Below, piece by piece: positions 1 to 11,845 of a DNA stretch of 64,000 nucleotides (within the stretch, counting starts at the first letter, position 1; the number at the start of each line of letters is the position of its first letter). The stretch covers positions 18,977 through 82,976 of the forward strand of contig JANBPK010000788.1 of the NCBI GenBank assembly GCA_027579435.1, read 5' to 3'. The translations under genes were made by a program, and so were the position numbers. The notes under the pieces are model-generated. The model ran no database searches. It was given only the letters and a program-made list of their open reading frames with translations, and was not told the origin of the DNA. Source of the DNA: Candolleomyces eurysporus. Its lineage: Eukaryota; Basidiomycota; Agaricomycetes; Agaricales; Psathyrellaceae.

Positions 1-12
1 GGCATTTTTCAG

Positions 13-559
13 GCACCTCATGTTCAATTTCCCGCTCTGCAAACTGTATACGAACACCATGATGAGCAGCTTAAACTCTCGGAAGGGATGGCGAATAATG
101 AATCCGGAGGAATACAATTCTGACAGGCCGCTCACCCAAGATGTTTTCCGCGTCACTCCTAGCACCACAAACATCGACCCTATGGCCAGTGACCAAATGC
201 AATCGTATTCCAAAGAGTCGCACGAAGTTGTGAGTGGCCAATTAGTTGTCACAACATAGACATCGACCTGACACACTCTTATCCAGCCTGATGTATCGCA
301 TTTTGGTCTTCGAAGTCCACCAAAAGTGTATGTTTCAGTGGAATCACACGAGCTCAGAGATCCGGTTGTCGCACCTAATCTCCCCGGAAAACGGCATTGC
401 CATCGTCGCCAGGAAACCGATGCAGTGGCACCGGTGCAGCAAATCGAGCACGAAGAAATGCCCACTATCTGCATTACTAAGTCACACTGTTCGATGTCGA
501 AAGATGGCTATCAAACTTCAGCTTCTCAAGGCTCACAGTTGGGTTTAGAAAATGTTTGA
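13..559 (+). CDS. DUF6534-type membrane protein, C-terminal part only
   Basis: This is the 3' end of a gene cut by the window edge. A splice acceptor (tttttcag) ends at base 12, and the next exon opens with HLMFNFPLCKLYTN and SSLNSRKGW, the hallmark end of the DUF6534 domain found in agaricomycete multi-pass membrane proteins. The exon closes at a GTGAGT donor near 229, and after an acceptor at about 288 the frame continues to a TGA at 557-559. The last exon is a hydrophilic, probably cytosolic tail and contains VYVSVESHEL, which matches VYVHVESHEL in the gene at 1559-3520. The two genes are therefore tandem paralogues. The function of DUF6534 proteins is not established. Strand, family and end are well supported; the N-terminal membrane segments lie outside the window. 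Confidence 0.8.
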
Positions 560-1558
560 GCGCCCTCGCGATCTTCCAGGACCTCAAGGATCCTGTGTCT
601 CGTCGGTCGCTCGGAATCTGCTTCTCCTTTGTATACTACCCAGCGCTAGGCCCCCTTAGAGGCAATGGGATCGAGTGCGTTTCGAATTGGCCTTTGGTTC
701 TGCTCATGTTTCAAGTTACCCACGGGAGCTCGTCGGAAGTTCGCAGTCAAACTTGTTGACAAGCATTGGAGCATACTCGGCGTGCTTTTGCTTCTGTCCT
801 CATGGTATGTCACCCGCTTTAGCAACATCTCGGTGCTCTGCGGGGGAGCTGCAATCAAGAGAAAAGGTGCTATTTTCTGGTGGGATGATGATCAGTGCCG
901 TGGTCGGGAGGCTGGGGCTCTGGCATCTCCAAGTCCTATAACTGTTCATGGGTAACTGATGGACAAATACGACTGCCTGAGACGCTATTCTCGGCGGTTA
1001 GTGGACTTCGAATCTCACGTGGCGCATGTGCAGAATTTTGCCCTCGAACGAGTTGGGTCTTAAAGCTTGGACTTTCTGTTCAATTTCTGTGAATATGTTT
1101 ACTCCCCAGCTCAAGGATCATTTCCGTTCAACAACCCCGTCCACGAGCTAGTCGAGCAATGCAAGCATTTCAGAGGCGAGTGAGCGAGCTTTATGGCATG
1201 AGAACCCTCCCACTAACCAATTGAGCAGAATTCCTATCAACGTCAAATTTTGAAAATGATACATCAGGTCGTCGAATAACCCGTGTGCGGAGGAAGCCAT
1301 ACGCAATTGACGACTTGTTTGATTGGCTGGCTTGCTACAGATGCAAGTGTCTATCTCCCCCCTGCACTACGGTGAAAGCATAGTCATGACTCCGTCTCCT
1401 TCCAGGATCAAGGGTGAGAAGCANAGATGACTTACAATTNCTACAGCCTACATATANACCTCGTGTCAGGAACTGAGGTCCTGTCAGGTCACCTCTTTTT
1501 CCCGCCCCTCCTTCCCTCCTTCCCTCCCTTTCCCCATCCCCCTTAGCCAGACGCCAGC
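560..1558. other. Intergenic, no supported gene
   Basis: About 1 kb between the two DUF6534 genes. The reading frames here are short, have no introns that would extend them, and match nothing I recognise. The last 60 bases (about 1497-1557) are a pyrimidine-rich tract (cttccctccttccctccc) directly before the next ATG, a common feature of fungal promoters and 5' leaders. Confidence 0.6.
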
Positions 1559-3520
1559 ATGGCTCGAGGTCCGGCAGAAATTGCGTAAGTGCCTAATTTA
1601 CCTTGTCCGTCATGAGTGCCATTTTTTCTAACTACGTCCGTTTAGCCATGGGCAGATGTTCATTGGGTTTTTCATTAACGTCCTGTTATGTGGCATTATG
1701 ATCACGCAAGTCTACCTCTATGCCGTTACGTATAAAAAGTGGGTCTCTTGCATGCTACGACTCTGGAGAGGANAGTCNCTGANGCTTTCTCGACCNATTG
1801 CAGGGATCCCAAATGGATCAAGACGGTTGTGCGTATTCTATGCCTCCACCGTCTCGCTGGCAGGGAAATGCTGAAATGATGAATTTGAAGGTCTATTTGA
1901 TCTTCCTTGCAGACCTCATGAACACTGGGTTTATCTTTGCCTACCTCTACCGGTCCCTCATTAAATTTTATGGTGATTTTCGAGAATTGGCGGACCCGTC
2001 AACGTTTTTACTGACGTTGAGNATAATAGGTCAACCTGAGATTCTGAATCAAGCAGATTGGAGTAAGCGAGTCCCCTTTCTCCCCATGTCACTTTGCTTA
2101 TCGCTCGCCTTCCAGTTTTCGCAACAGGTAAATCCAGTCTGCCGTAAACTGTTTCGGGCCCCGCTCACCAGTTCTTCTAACTCTTCATAGACCCTGCCCT
2201 TACCGTAAGCATTCTCTTGAGTCAATCATTAGCGCGTAGTATCTGACAGAATCTGTAGGGAATTATTGCTTGTGCCGTGCAAATGTTCTTCGCATGGAGA
2301 ATCAAGATCTTGACCAAGAGCTGGATCTTCTGCGNGATCATTGCAGCCATGGCTGTCGCTGGTGGTGGTAAGCACCCTGTCGGGGTCATTTTCTACCGTG
2401 ATTATGNTTTAAACTGACNGTCTTTCTTAGTTGCTGGAATTTGGACTGCTTATGAAGTCGGTCGCACCCCGACTTTCACTGAGTTCCAGAACTTCAAGGT
2501 TCTTANTTCTCTCTTGAGGCCACAGGGACGAAGCTNNACCCACATTTCGCTCGNAGGCTACCGTCATCGTTTGGCTTGCTGCTGAAGCCGTCTGCGACGT
2601 TATGATTACGGGTATCCTCGTTTTGTATCTGTAAGTACCATCNTAGCATTTCTGGTGNCNTGCACTNACCGATTCCTAGGGTGTGTATTGTACTTGGCAG
2701 TCCGAGATGGATCTGGCTGAAACGAATTAGCGTAAACATAAAACTGGATTTGCCGGCTCCGACATGATCATTGACCGCATTATTCGAGGTACGTGCCCTC
2801 GAAGTATCTTGCGATGTCGAAGTTGANGTTGGTCTCCNAGTCACGGTTCAGACAGGGCTTATTACCATGATCGTNGCTTCGCTTGACTTGATCACCTTCT
2901 TGACCGACGTGAGTATCCTCTGGCTCGAGTTCACCGGTCATCTCTCATCTCCCATCTTCCATTGACTTGCCGACCTCTAGGAAACTGGAACGTGAGTNGG
3001 ACCTGCTTCCGACTTTNCCAGAATTGACTGACGATGGCTGCAAATTTTCAGACACCTGATCTTCAACTTCCCNCTCTGCAAGCTGTACACGAATTCCCTC
3101 ATGAGTAGTCTNAACTCTCGGAAAGGGTGGAATTTCTCTGTATCGAGTGATCAGCAGGGAAGATCAACTGCTGGCGATACAGAAACTGGGCAGGTAGCGT
3201 CTACCGCGCAGGTGAACGTGAACCTNCAGAGCCACGCCAGTTATAGACCACCAAATGTTCGAGCTGTAAGANNCCTCCTCCTCATTTTTCTCCTACCCGC
3301 GCACTGACGGAATGGAACGCGTTAGGTTAACTTGAATTCTCGGCCAGAGGTGTACGTCCACGTCGAATCCCATGAACTCGTAGATGTCCCCGGCAGCAGT
3401 CCACGAAAACAAGGCGTGGTCATTCTAGAGAAGGAGAAATCTGACCTCAACCATTCTGACTCCTCTTTCGACGGGGCGGACAGTGAGAAACGATGGAAGA
3501 AGCCGTATTACCCTTCGTGA
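1559..3520 (+). CDS. DUF6534 domain multi-pass membrane protein
   Basis: An intron-rich gene whose exons each carry one or two hydrophobic segments. It starts at ATG 1559 (MARGPAEIA, donor GTAAGT). The next exon gives GQMFIGFFINVLLCGIMITQ (TM1), followed by segments around 1880-1960, 2255-2360, 2430-2500, 2560-2630 and 2850-2910. The diagnostic end is HLIFNFPLCKLYTNSLMSS and SLNSRKGW at about 3053-3130. A hydrophilic C-terminal tail with VYVHVESHEL ends at TGA 3520. This arrangement of six or seven helices with a cytosolic tail is typical of DUF6534 proteins of mushrooms, whose function is unknown. It is the tandem paralogue of the partial gene at the left edge. Many Ns lie inside (for example 1772, 2335, 2848), so exact exon borders are uncertain. 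Confidence 0.8.
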
Positions 3521-4529
3521 TCAGGTCTCTCCCGGCTGCTGTTCCGTCCGTTTTTCCGTTTATTTATTTATTTTGTTCTTGTCTCATGGACTATTACCGT
3601 GTACCGCACGATGTTGTACCTAACAAGGTCTATGAATCTGGTGCTGTTTGATTCCCGTGGAAAGGGCGGGCAAACCGGTTCGAACCAGGGAGTAGGTAAC
3701 TGTGGTGTACACCTGAGTACCCTGGGGCCTTCGGGAAACTCTAAGGGATGATGTTTGTCACTTCACTCCGAGACGGCCTACATGAGCAACATGTCATGAC
3801 ATCGTTAATTGCTGTCGGCACTAGTTTCTTGGNTTCGTTCCCGATTCCGACAATAGAGAACTGNAGAAGAAAGGGGTGTATGTGTTCACCGCGGTAAGCG
3901 CCAGGCCATGATTATCACTCGCACATAAACAANCCCATTCTGGTATTCAATCCTAGACCGTCGGGAGTTGCAGAATAATCGCCGTTCGACCCGCACGGCA
4001 TACACACATCTCTGGGATTACACTCCTTTATGCTTCAACTTCCCAAGACATGTCAATCATAAGAATACGATACGACGCAAGCCTCGAGGCCGCAAAGGCC
4101 TAGACGCTAGTTTGTTGACCGGTTTTGGGACATGATTTGATATCGCGGTGAATATGACTGAGTCCGAACATGCTTGGAAGGGGAGGGACGAACTTTCATT
4201 GACAGAAAGTACTTTTGGAACGGCCCGTTGAGCGAAAGTAGATCGTATTCCACAATTCCGACGGACTCGGAAACCAATCAATGCTTTTGTCTAACNTGGA
4301 CCAGAAGTATCCATGTCGTCTATCGATAACCTTAGATTCACTTTGTGCGGATAGGTCGGATCGATATGGATAGGGTGGTGTTCGCATTTGTTGAAGGAAG
4401 TTGTGTTTGAAAGNAGGCTCNTNTAGGATTCGAACACTGGCACTGAAGTCTCAGAAGGCGTTGCAAAACAAAGCCAAATACAGATTTTCGATTCTCNTCC
4501 TGGCGAACTTGAGGAATANCTCGTTCGAA
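3521..4529. other. Intergenic, no supported gene
   Basis: Contains the 3' flank of the DUF6534 gene (T-rich 3545-3580) and the upstream region of the L1-domain gene. The open frames on both strands between 4057 and 4530 have no recognisable content. I see no tRNA: the ggttcgaacc at 3678 looks like a T-loop but has no matching acceptor or D-arm. Confidence 0.6.
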
Positions 4530-6164
4530 ATGGCCAAGGACGCACTCATCGACGACCNCGTTTCTGTTAAGCAGTGTCGGCTTGCTATCGACGCGCTTCA
4601 TGCCCATGCCAGCAAAAGACAAGCAAAAATCGAAGAAGAACAACTTCTTCCCGGAAAGGAACCTAATATCTGGCTGAATGTTACGGTCAAGAAAATACCT
4701 CCCGGACACCGTATAAAACCGGTCANAGTGTGAGTTGATTCATATTTGACGTTGGGTAGTCTATTGATATTGGTTTTAGCCCTATTGNACACCCTCTAGT
4801 CGACCCAAGAACAACCCCAATATGCCTTATTACCAAGGACCCCCAACGGCAATATAAGGATCTTCTGGAGTCCCATAACATCAAGTTCATCTCGCGGGTG
4901 GTTGGAATTGAGAAGCTGAAGGGGAAATTCAAGCCATTTGAAGCTCGTCGTGCTTTGTTGAAGGAGAACGGAATGTTCCTGGCGGACGAGAGGGTCGTTC
5001 CGCTCCTGCCCAAACTTCTTGGCAGAAAGTGGTTTGACGCGAAAAAGTGCGTTTGTTATATTGTCGTTTCTTTCAAAAGACGTCTGACAGGGATTTTTTA
5101 GACAACCGATCCCTGTTTGCTTGACTCGTAAGGATCTCAAAGGCGAACTCGAACGGGCTATCTCCTCGACCTATATGAATCAAAACCAGGGCACTTGCAC
5201 GTACGTCGTTCTCTGATCTTAACTCTANAGCCTTGTCTCATCATTTGTGTCTAGTGCCGTTAAGATAGGTGTGCTTTCGCAGAAACCTGTGCAGGTTCTC
5301 GCGAATCTGCAGAAGGCCCTCCCTGTCATCGCCGCAAACATCAAGGACGGATGGGAAAANATCCAGTCTCTGCATATTAAAACAAACTCAAGTGTCAGTC
5401 TACCTATATGGAGTTGTGCTCTTGACGCGTCGGAGGAAGGGCGCTGGCATGGATTGGAAGGTGTCTCGGAAGACGAGTCTGGTGGGGATTGGGAGGGTGT
5501 GGACGAGGGGGAGGAAATTGCGGCAGATAAGAAGTCGAAGAAGAGCACTGGCAAAAAGCGGCCATCGGAATCGGACGATGATGAGGAATCGGAAGAAGAG
5601 GAGCAGCCCAAGAAACGTGCCAAAAACGCCCATAACGAATCGTCGACGAAATCGAAGCAGAAAACNAAAGGAGTTGAACTCTCATCAGCCAAGAACGATT
5701 CCAGCAGGCCCACTTCAAAATCCGGTGTCACGCAATCTTCATCCTCCAAGGCAGTGATTAGCTCGCAGGCGAAAGGTTCAATCAAACCTCAGAATTCGTC
5801 CGAGAAGGCCGCTAAAGAGAAGGCCAAACCCTTGACGTCTCCCGTGTCGGGAGAGAATAAGCCAGGGAAAGCTGCACCCTCCGTGAAGGCGAAGAAAGGG
5901 TTTAAGTCGGTGGGTGAGGTTCTCGGATCTCCTGAAGCACCCATCACCTCGTCTTCGGCCACGAGCTCCGGGAAACAAACCTCGAAGAAACTGAAGTCGA
6001 GCGCTGCTGCAAATCAACCCGAGCCCGAGAACCCGGCAACGTCAAAGGCAGAAAGAAAATCGAAAAATGTCGCATCCTTGGACAGGAAGAAGGAGAAAAT
6101 NGCCAAACAGAAAGGCGGCAAGAGTATCAAAAACTCAGTCCTCGGCAAGAAGGTTGCGCAGTAG
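4530..6164 (+). CDS. Ribosomal L1 domain protein (Cic1/Utp30/RSL1D1 family)
   Basis: Four exons: 4530-4729, 4780-5046, 5102-5200 and 5255-6164, all with GT-AG borders and consistent phase. The start is the ATG in gaaATGGCC, giving MAKDALIDD. Residues from about 1 to 260 form a ribosomal L1-like fold, with blocks such as ICLITKDPQRQYKDLLES, FLADERVVPLLPKLLGRKWF and LQKALPVIAANIKDGW followed by IQSLHIKTNSSVSLPIW. The remaining roughly 230 residues are a low-complexity, lysine- and serine-rich tail with acidic stretches and nuclear-localisation-like KKRPSESDDDEE, ending KKVAQ. Family members are nucleolar and act in pre-rRNA processing and 60S assembly. I cannot tell Utp30 from Cic1 orthology. 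The Ns at 4726, 4788, 5360 and 6101 behave as substituted bases, because the frame holds through them. Confidence 0.88.
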
Positions 6165-6433
6165 TAGGCTTNGCACTTCTTCCGTTCGCTCCCTTGTATG
6201 TAGCGTATGATATTCCGTGTATGTATTGCGGTGAACCATGAAGCCATTGACAAGCCTCGGTATAACGGCTGTCATTCACCTTGAGAGCCACGTGGGACCG
6301 GGACGGCTTTAACCCGGTGCTCAATGGAACAGTGCTTCCGTGTCCTCCATGATGAGCGTCGAACTCGTCGTCCTCTCCGTTCTGCCTATACCTCTATTCC
6401 CCAGCTATCTCGGCGCCACACCAGCTTGACTAG

Positions 6434-7686
6434 ATGGCAACTCGAGTTTCGACCAAGCTCACGATTCCTCACCCAAATGAGGCAGGTTGCGACCTTGTTG
6501 GCACGCTTGAGCAGGTGTCCCCAGGAGAGCCGACTCAGGGTCGAAAGATTGCCCTGGTAAGGCTCTTCGTTTATGTTTCCTAAAGATTGCCGCTTCATAC
6601 GTACGAGCCTTCAGATTTTACATGGCACTCTGGGGTGAGCCCATTTCGCAACTCAGCTGCGTTGGCCGAACACTGAATGACAAACGCACCTTCACCGCTT
6701 CAGGCACAAAGACTACTTGTTCCAAAAGCGATTGGCGCTCGGGCTACCTCTGGATTCGTTTCGTTTCGACTTTCGGTGAGTTTTGCAAGTGTTTCGTATC
6801 CCCCTGGCCGCCAATCCGAGCAGTGTCTAAATTAAATTTTTGGTTGCCTAGAGGAAATCACGAAAGTGGAGGTACCTGGAAACAAGGTGCTCTGCACGAA
6901 GATATTGAAGATCTACAGGCTGTGGTTGATTATCTCAAGTCGCAATACGGCTATGCCGTTGATCTCGTCGTCGGCCACTCTAGAGGGTCCATTGTTGGCT
7001 TCCGTTGGATCGCGACAACGGAAGATGGGAGGAAAGTCAGCGCCTACGTGAATGTCTCAGGCCGGTATCGCATGGAAGTGAGTCCTGTTGTCNTTGGCTC
7101 GGTGAACACTTATCTGAATCAGGCATCTCGCTCCAGCTAATNCGCGGTACGCCCTCGTGCACCAATTCTGGGTGTATGTCTCCTTACATTAGAGGATAGA
7201 GAATCCTCAAGGGAAAGTGTGGCAAGAAAGCTTTCAGAANCAGGGTTATCATACTTGGGATGTGACCGTGGCTAGGAAGGTCGTTCATGCNAAGGTTACA
7301 CCAGCCGACCTAGCCAGCTTTACGGCCTGGGATACGTCGTTTGTGCGGACTCAGTTCCCCCAACAAACNGATGTCNTGACCGTCCACGGGTTACAGGATA
7401 AGATAGTTCCACCGTACGTCTTCTTTGGTTCCTTTCTCTTACACGGTGCCTTAGTTCATTAATCTTCGATTTCAGATATGATGCCGTGATTTATGCTCAA
7501 GCTCTCAGCAACAGGACGCCAGGAACACATACACTTCACTTCATCGAAGACGGGGACCATAATTTTACCGGGATCCCAGATGAAGTNGTTGATGTCGTCC
7601 TTCGTTGGTGGGAAGCCAGGGCAAAAGGGCACCTCAAGACTGGTATATCAATGGCAGGTGTTCACTCGGGAAACAGCAAACTATAG
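6434..7686 (+). CDS. Alpha/beta hydrolase (serine esterase/peptidase-like)
   Basis: A multi-exon gene starting at ATG 6434 (MATRVSTKLTIPHPNEAG). Supported exons are 6434-6556, 6615-6634, 6704-6775, 6852-7077, 7193-7413 and 7476-7686. Together they give an oxyanion-type HGTLGHKDY, then the lid region and the nucleophile elbow GHSRGS (Ser in GxSxG, about base 6985). Next come the acid in HGLQDKIVPP (7395) and the catalytic His in EDGDHNF (7555), so a full Ser-Asp-His triad is visible. A micro-exon near 7136 (ctaatNcgcg) is needed to join exons 4 and 5. Leaving out the N at 7142 makes the phase work. The family resembles fungal cytosolic esterases of the hydrolase_4 / S9-like type; the substrate is unknown. 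The C-terminus is complete. Confidence 0.82.
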
Positions 7687-8718
7687 AACGGCGTCTGTTC
7701 TCCGGGTGGGTACTCCANTTACCGCAGCAGGGTCAGTGAGATGGGGAGGTGCGAATCAAATAGTGATATCATGCAAAGATCTCAGAGATCTAACAGTCTA
7801 GCCGCCGCACCCTCAGTGCGCTCCCTTGTAGTCTATATCATCATTCATATTATTATCATATCAGTTAGGCATGTAGTGCAATGCCATTACCCCCGGAAGC
7901 TTTCCTGAGCTTTACTTTATTGGGTCTCGATACCGCGATTATCAATTTTCAGGATCGCGCAGGACAGCTACGAGAGTGATGTCGATGCAGATGGGTGTTT
8001 GAGATTGTAGTGGCTTTAACAGCTGGAAAAAATAGACAATAAGATGTTTTTTGTGGGTTCACGGAGGTGCTGTGCATACTCGGGGCTGAAGCCGGCTCAA
8101 TCTCCATTTCCCCAGGAAGAACCCACGTACAGACTACTGGGGCGAGCTCCCAAGATCCAACGCACCGCCTGGACTGCAAGCTGTATGTGAGAGTTTTAGA
8201 ATATGAATAGTATTCAGAGACCAGAGTGTAAATATCGTTGTGCAGCAACGATGAATCTTGTATTTAAATAGAACACGAATAGTAGGTAGTGCTACAGCAT
8301 GGCACGGGACTAGGTGCTAAAGTATGTACTCTACTTGAAGCTCGATAAGTTGAGGGGGGAGATGAGTATAAATAAGAATGCGTCGAACATATGGATAAAT
8401 AATAGAGAAAAGAAATGCTATTGCTACAGTTGATTGATTGTGGAATGCGAGTGTCCGTGAAACCGTCTTGCTTGATGTTTAGGGAAATCTAGGGTGTCTT
8501 GAAGTTCCTCCTTCCCTCCTCCTCCTCCTCCTCCCCCTTCTTGAAGATATTATCCTTCGCCATGCGAGGTAGAATAGTAAGGTATGGACGTAAATAGGCT
8601 TGCTTCGGAGATGATTGGCGTCTGGAAATGGTGGAAGCTGATGGGGCCAAATATGGTTGGACGTTTTCGATGTTGGGCGTCGGCGGGGCCAGCCAGCCCA
8701 GTCTCCGAGTGGTGGAGT
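7687..8718. other. Intergenic, no supported gene
   Basis: 3' flank of the hydrolase gene (AT-rich 7830-7930) and the 3' side of the small minus-strand frame at 8719. It contains a compact pyrimidine repeat (cctcctcctcctcc, about 8515-8535). No conserved coding sequence is visible. Confidence 0.55.
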
Positions 8719-8817
8719 TTAGAAGAAAACGGAGCCATTGGATTGTGCGGCACCCTTGACTGTGGATTGGGAGCCCTGACCGCCGTTGGAGCCAGACTTG
8801 ACCTGTCCAGAGCTCAT
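8719..8817 (-). CDS. Putative 32-residue peptide gene
   Basis: A minus-strand frame of 32 codons, MSSGQVKSGSNGGQGSQSTV... ending in GSVFF and TAA. It is too short for usual gene finders, but its upstream layout is strikingly gene-like. A TATAAA lies at 8934-8929, 112 bases before the ATG. The leader from there to the ATG is free of other ATGs for its last 60 bases and is C/T/A-rich, and the start context is cctcaccATGAG. Composition is Gly/Ser/Gln/Asn-rich with two Lys. There is no signal peptide and no CaaX end, so it is not a lipopeptide pheromone. I do not recognise it. It may instead be the first exon of a longer gene, but no good donor site follows. Existence as a transcript is plausible; translation is inferred. 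Confidence 0.4.
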   Translation of the reverse strand: MSSGQVKSGSNGGQGSQSTVKGAAQSNGSVFF

Positions 8818-8929
8818 GGTGAGGATGGTGTGGTGGTAATGAAGTGCTAGGGTAGTTGAGGGAAGGAGCTGAGGCTTGTGAGATGCCTGAGACGATAGTG
8901 GGGAATCATTGGAGATTCTTTACTGCCCT

Positions 8930-8934
8930 TTATA
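8930..8934 (-). promoter_or_regulatory. TATA box of the 32-codon frame
   Basis: TATAAA on the minus strand, 112 bases upstream of the ATG at 8817, followed by a pyrimidine-rich leader. Spacing fits strongly expressed basidiomycete genes. No other minus-strand gene starts nearby. Confidence 0.4.
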
Positions 8935-8939
8935 CTGAT

Positions 8940-11845
8940 TTGTGAAGCAAGATTTGGAGGAAGGTAAATGGACATGAGTCAAATTGGGATATGAACGAGA
9001 AAGGCAAGCGCTCCAGTGCAGTAGGGCAGGAAGCGTTCTAGCGACGGTGAGAAGGAAAACGGTTCGAATTTGGATCTTGATTGCGGCAGCGACGCGACGC
9101 CCAGGGAAAGGGATCAGTTTCATCGAATATCGCAGAGTGTCAAAACGCAAAGTTGCACCGCAGGTTCGCTTTGCGTTCCTAACAACTGGGCGAGCCAGCT
9201 GGCACAGCCCCTGCCCATACTCGTCCATACGCTCCCGCCAGACACGGAATGACTCACCACTGTCTCTTCGGTGGTCCACTGATACCGCTCAAGACCATAG
9301 AGCGTATTTTGAGAGAACCATGACTCTTCCGGCGGTATCACCATTAAGTGTTGCTGAGCACGAACATTATTTCTCCGCAAGAGAGAGTACGCATGGCTGA
9401 GAGCTCATTGCAGTGCAGTCCGGCCACCGACAATCACTAAACTCTGTGTACGCATCTGCATAACAACACAATAACCAAGGATGGCTTTCAGCCTTCTGGA
9501 GAATGCGGCGACCTCAAATTTCGATCAGTGTAGGGGTGCTCGTGGGGGTCGGTTTGCGAGAACACAATGGATCCAATCAACAACTGCGGGTTGACCGGAG
9601 ACGAGCCCTTGCCTAATCAATTCTCTCCTTTGATTATCTAGTATACGAAACAGCTGAGTATGTACCTGAATATTAATATAATGGCTGCTGACATGTTCTC
9701 TCGATTGTCTCAGGAAAAAAAGGTATCACAATTTTAGTGCGAAACTTGGGGAGACGAGCTAGGTGGGTGTGATCTCCGTGTTCACTTGGAACCGAGGGCA
9801 ACGCAATTTTCTGGTCATTACTTCCGGGGTCGACCCCGAATCCGGGGTTTTGGTTCTGGCTCAGTAGCAAACGTTCCAAGGTTCATATGATCTGCAGGCC
9901 TTCGTAGCATTGTACATAATACACCACTGATGGAAGTGCGCGGATATGCTATTTGCTTCGAGAAAGTGCCTAACTTCCGTTAGTATAGGACCAAGGGATA
10001 ACCCTTCACCTCTGTAGCTGCTGGTCACGCCTCAAGGCCGCTTGCCACTGACTGATTAAGCAGCTTCTCAAGGATATGACGTTGCGGGATCATCCACCTC
10101 GAAGACACCGGGCCGAGTGCTAAGCGCCGTGGCCCAATAATAGAACGACCAGAGTGGAACGTTAAGACGTGCTTTGCCGAGCTATTGGTACGACTATTGC
10201 TCTAGTTATCTCACTTACGCTTGGTGAATAAAATGTGTACCTCTGGCTTGTAGAAAGGAGTGCCGACTGCCAACCCGTCCTAACAAGTTTGAAACGCCGC
10301 GGTTCTCTACCGAGTCCCCTTGCATAGCATCGAAGGCATAATTGAGGCTTTCCTCTTTCTCGATTTAGCTCTTCCTGGATGGTATGTGCGTAACTTTAAA
10401 TCGTTCTGTCAGATGAAGCACGGATCAACAAGCAGTCTTCCCACTGATATTTACTCTGCGATTCAGTGCCNAAAAAGAGCTCGGTCTCTATTTGTAGCCA
10501 CCTACCCCAGCTCCCTTCTACTTGGGAAGGTTACTTCTAATAAAGAGTCCGCAGTCTCCATCGACAACCCGCTCACAGGTACTCGTGGAAAGTACGTATA
10601 CCTTTCCTGATATAGCTGCGTATTTTGACGATGCATCTCGTCTTGGATATCCCGAGCTGCAGATCACCACATCACTGGGATTCAGCATCTCCAACGCACG
10701 TAGTGTTCAAGATCTGGACCCGTCGAAGCCAACTCTGGACTTGGTACGGCCAAGCACCGGGAACACCTTCGTGTAGGCGCCTATTGAAATCCCACACCAC
10801 GCACATCAAGTTTAGGTCAACACCCAATCAACACCTCAAACAAGTGACCGGGTCGGCAGTAACTGAACTGTTCGTCATTCCCGGCTCAGAATTGAATTTG
10901 TTCGGATGGCAGAACGGCTTGTCGAGTCGATAGTGGGAGTTAATCCGCTCAAGTGTTATAGATGTGACCCGGCTAACTCTGATGATAGATACGGCACGGG
11001 CTTTTCACTCCGCGGCAAACTTGGAGTTGAACGTTAGCCCGCCACCTTGGGGGTAAGTCCAAATGGTAACCTAACCCGCGCTCACCCATGTTCTTTCGAA
11101 CGGCTTTCAGCTATTCTCGCACTCCCCGCTAGATATTGACGTTGCTACAGCCAATGGCAGACTTGGCGCCGGGACTCTGCGCCTGCTGGTGATCGGTGTC
11201 AGCGAGGTACTCGATCCTTCTCTCACTCGCCGAATCATGAGAATAGACGACAACGATCCGTCATGAAGTAGCAGTCCAAGGCAGCGCTCCTGAAAGTTCC
11301 TCATCAGCGCTCGAAACACGTTCCGCCCGAACCGCACAATTGCGTCGTAGTAAGGTACGGACCGTTCATGTTCACAAGATTGTAACGGACTTCCATTGTA
11401 CGCTATTTGCTGTATGCAAATCTTCCCATTATGCTGTGAACCCGAAGATATTCTCGCTATGCCCGTCAGAACCGGGTATATGAAACAAGCTCCCACTGCG
11501 CAACGAGGGATATCTGTTTTAAATCACTCGATACCGGGGAAAGAGTAGCTGAGGAAACTCGGAGAAGTTGACGTTGATGCGTACCTTGATGATGCTGCCG
11601 CTGATGGATGATGCAACTGAAGGCGATCCAATATTGAGGGATTCAACAATGGGTTGAGCGTTCGAAGAACGGGCCTGTGGTGGCGCTGATACCGCCAGTG
11701 CAGTAGCTTAAGAGAAGCATACAGTGTGGACCTTCTCAAGGGCCATGTTCCCAGCGCTCAAGTAATTTCGCAAAGTAGAAATACAAATAGTGGCGGCCTA
11801 TTACGGAGGTTCTGGGAGATCGACCGGCGAAAACATCTGTGGGAC
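8940..11845. other. Long gene-poor stretch
   Basis: About 2.9 kb with only short, unrelated open frames on both strands and no recognisable domain. One minus-strand candidate at 11745-11530 (MALEK joined over a possible intron to a frame ending FPQLLFPRYRVI) has a good start context, but its product would be only about 55 residues and is unknown. I see no terminal inverted repeats, long terminal repeats or transposase remnants. It may be degenerate sequence. Confidence 0.5.

Noticed and set aside
3660..3705. tRNA-like T-loop (ggttcgaacc)
   Set aside because: No D-arm, anticodon arm or acceptor stem can be drawn around it; the short self-complementary match is by chance.
4395..4460. ggattcgaac on either strand as a tRNA T-arm
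   Set aside because: The flanking bases do not pair into a five-base stem and the needed 72-nt cloverleaf is absent; it lies just upstream of the L1-domain coding start.
11530..11745. Small minus-strand gene MALEK... ending FPQLLFPRYRVI
   Set aside because: Needs one guessed intron, gives about 55 residues and matches nothing known. Too weak to call.
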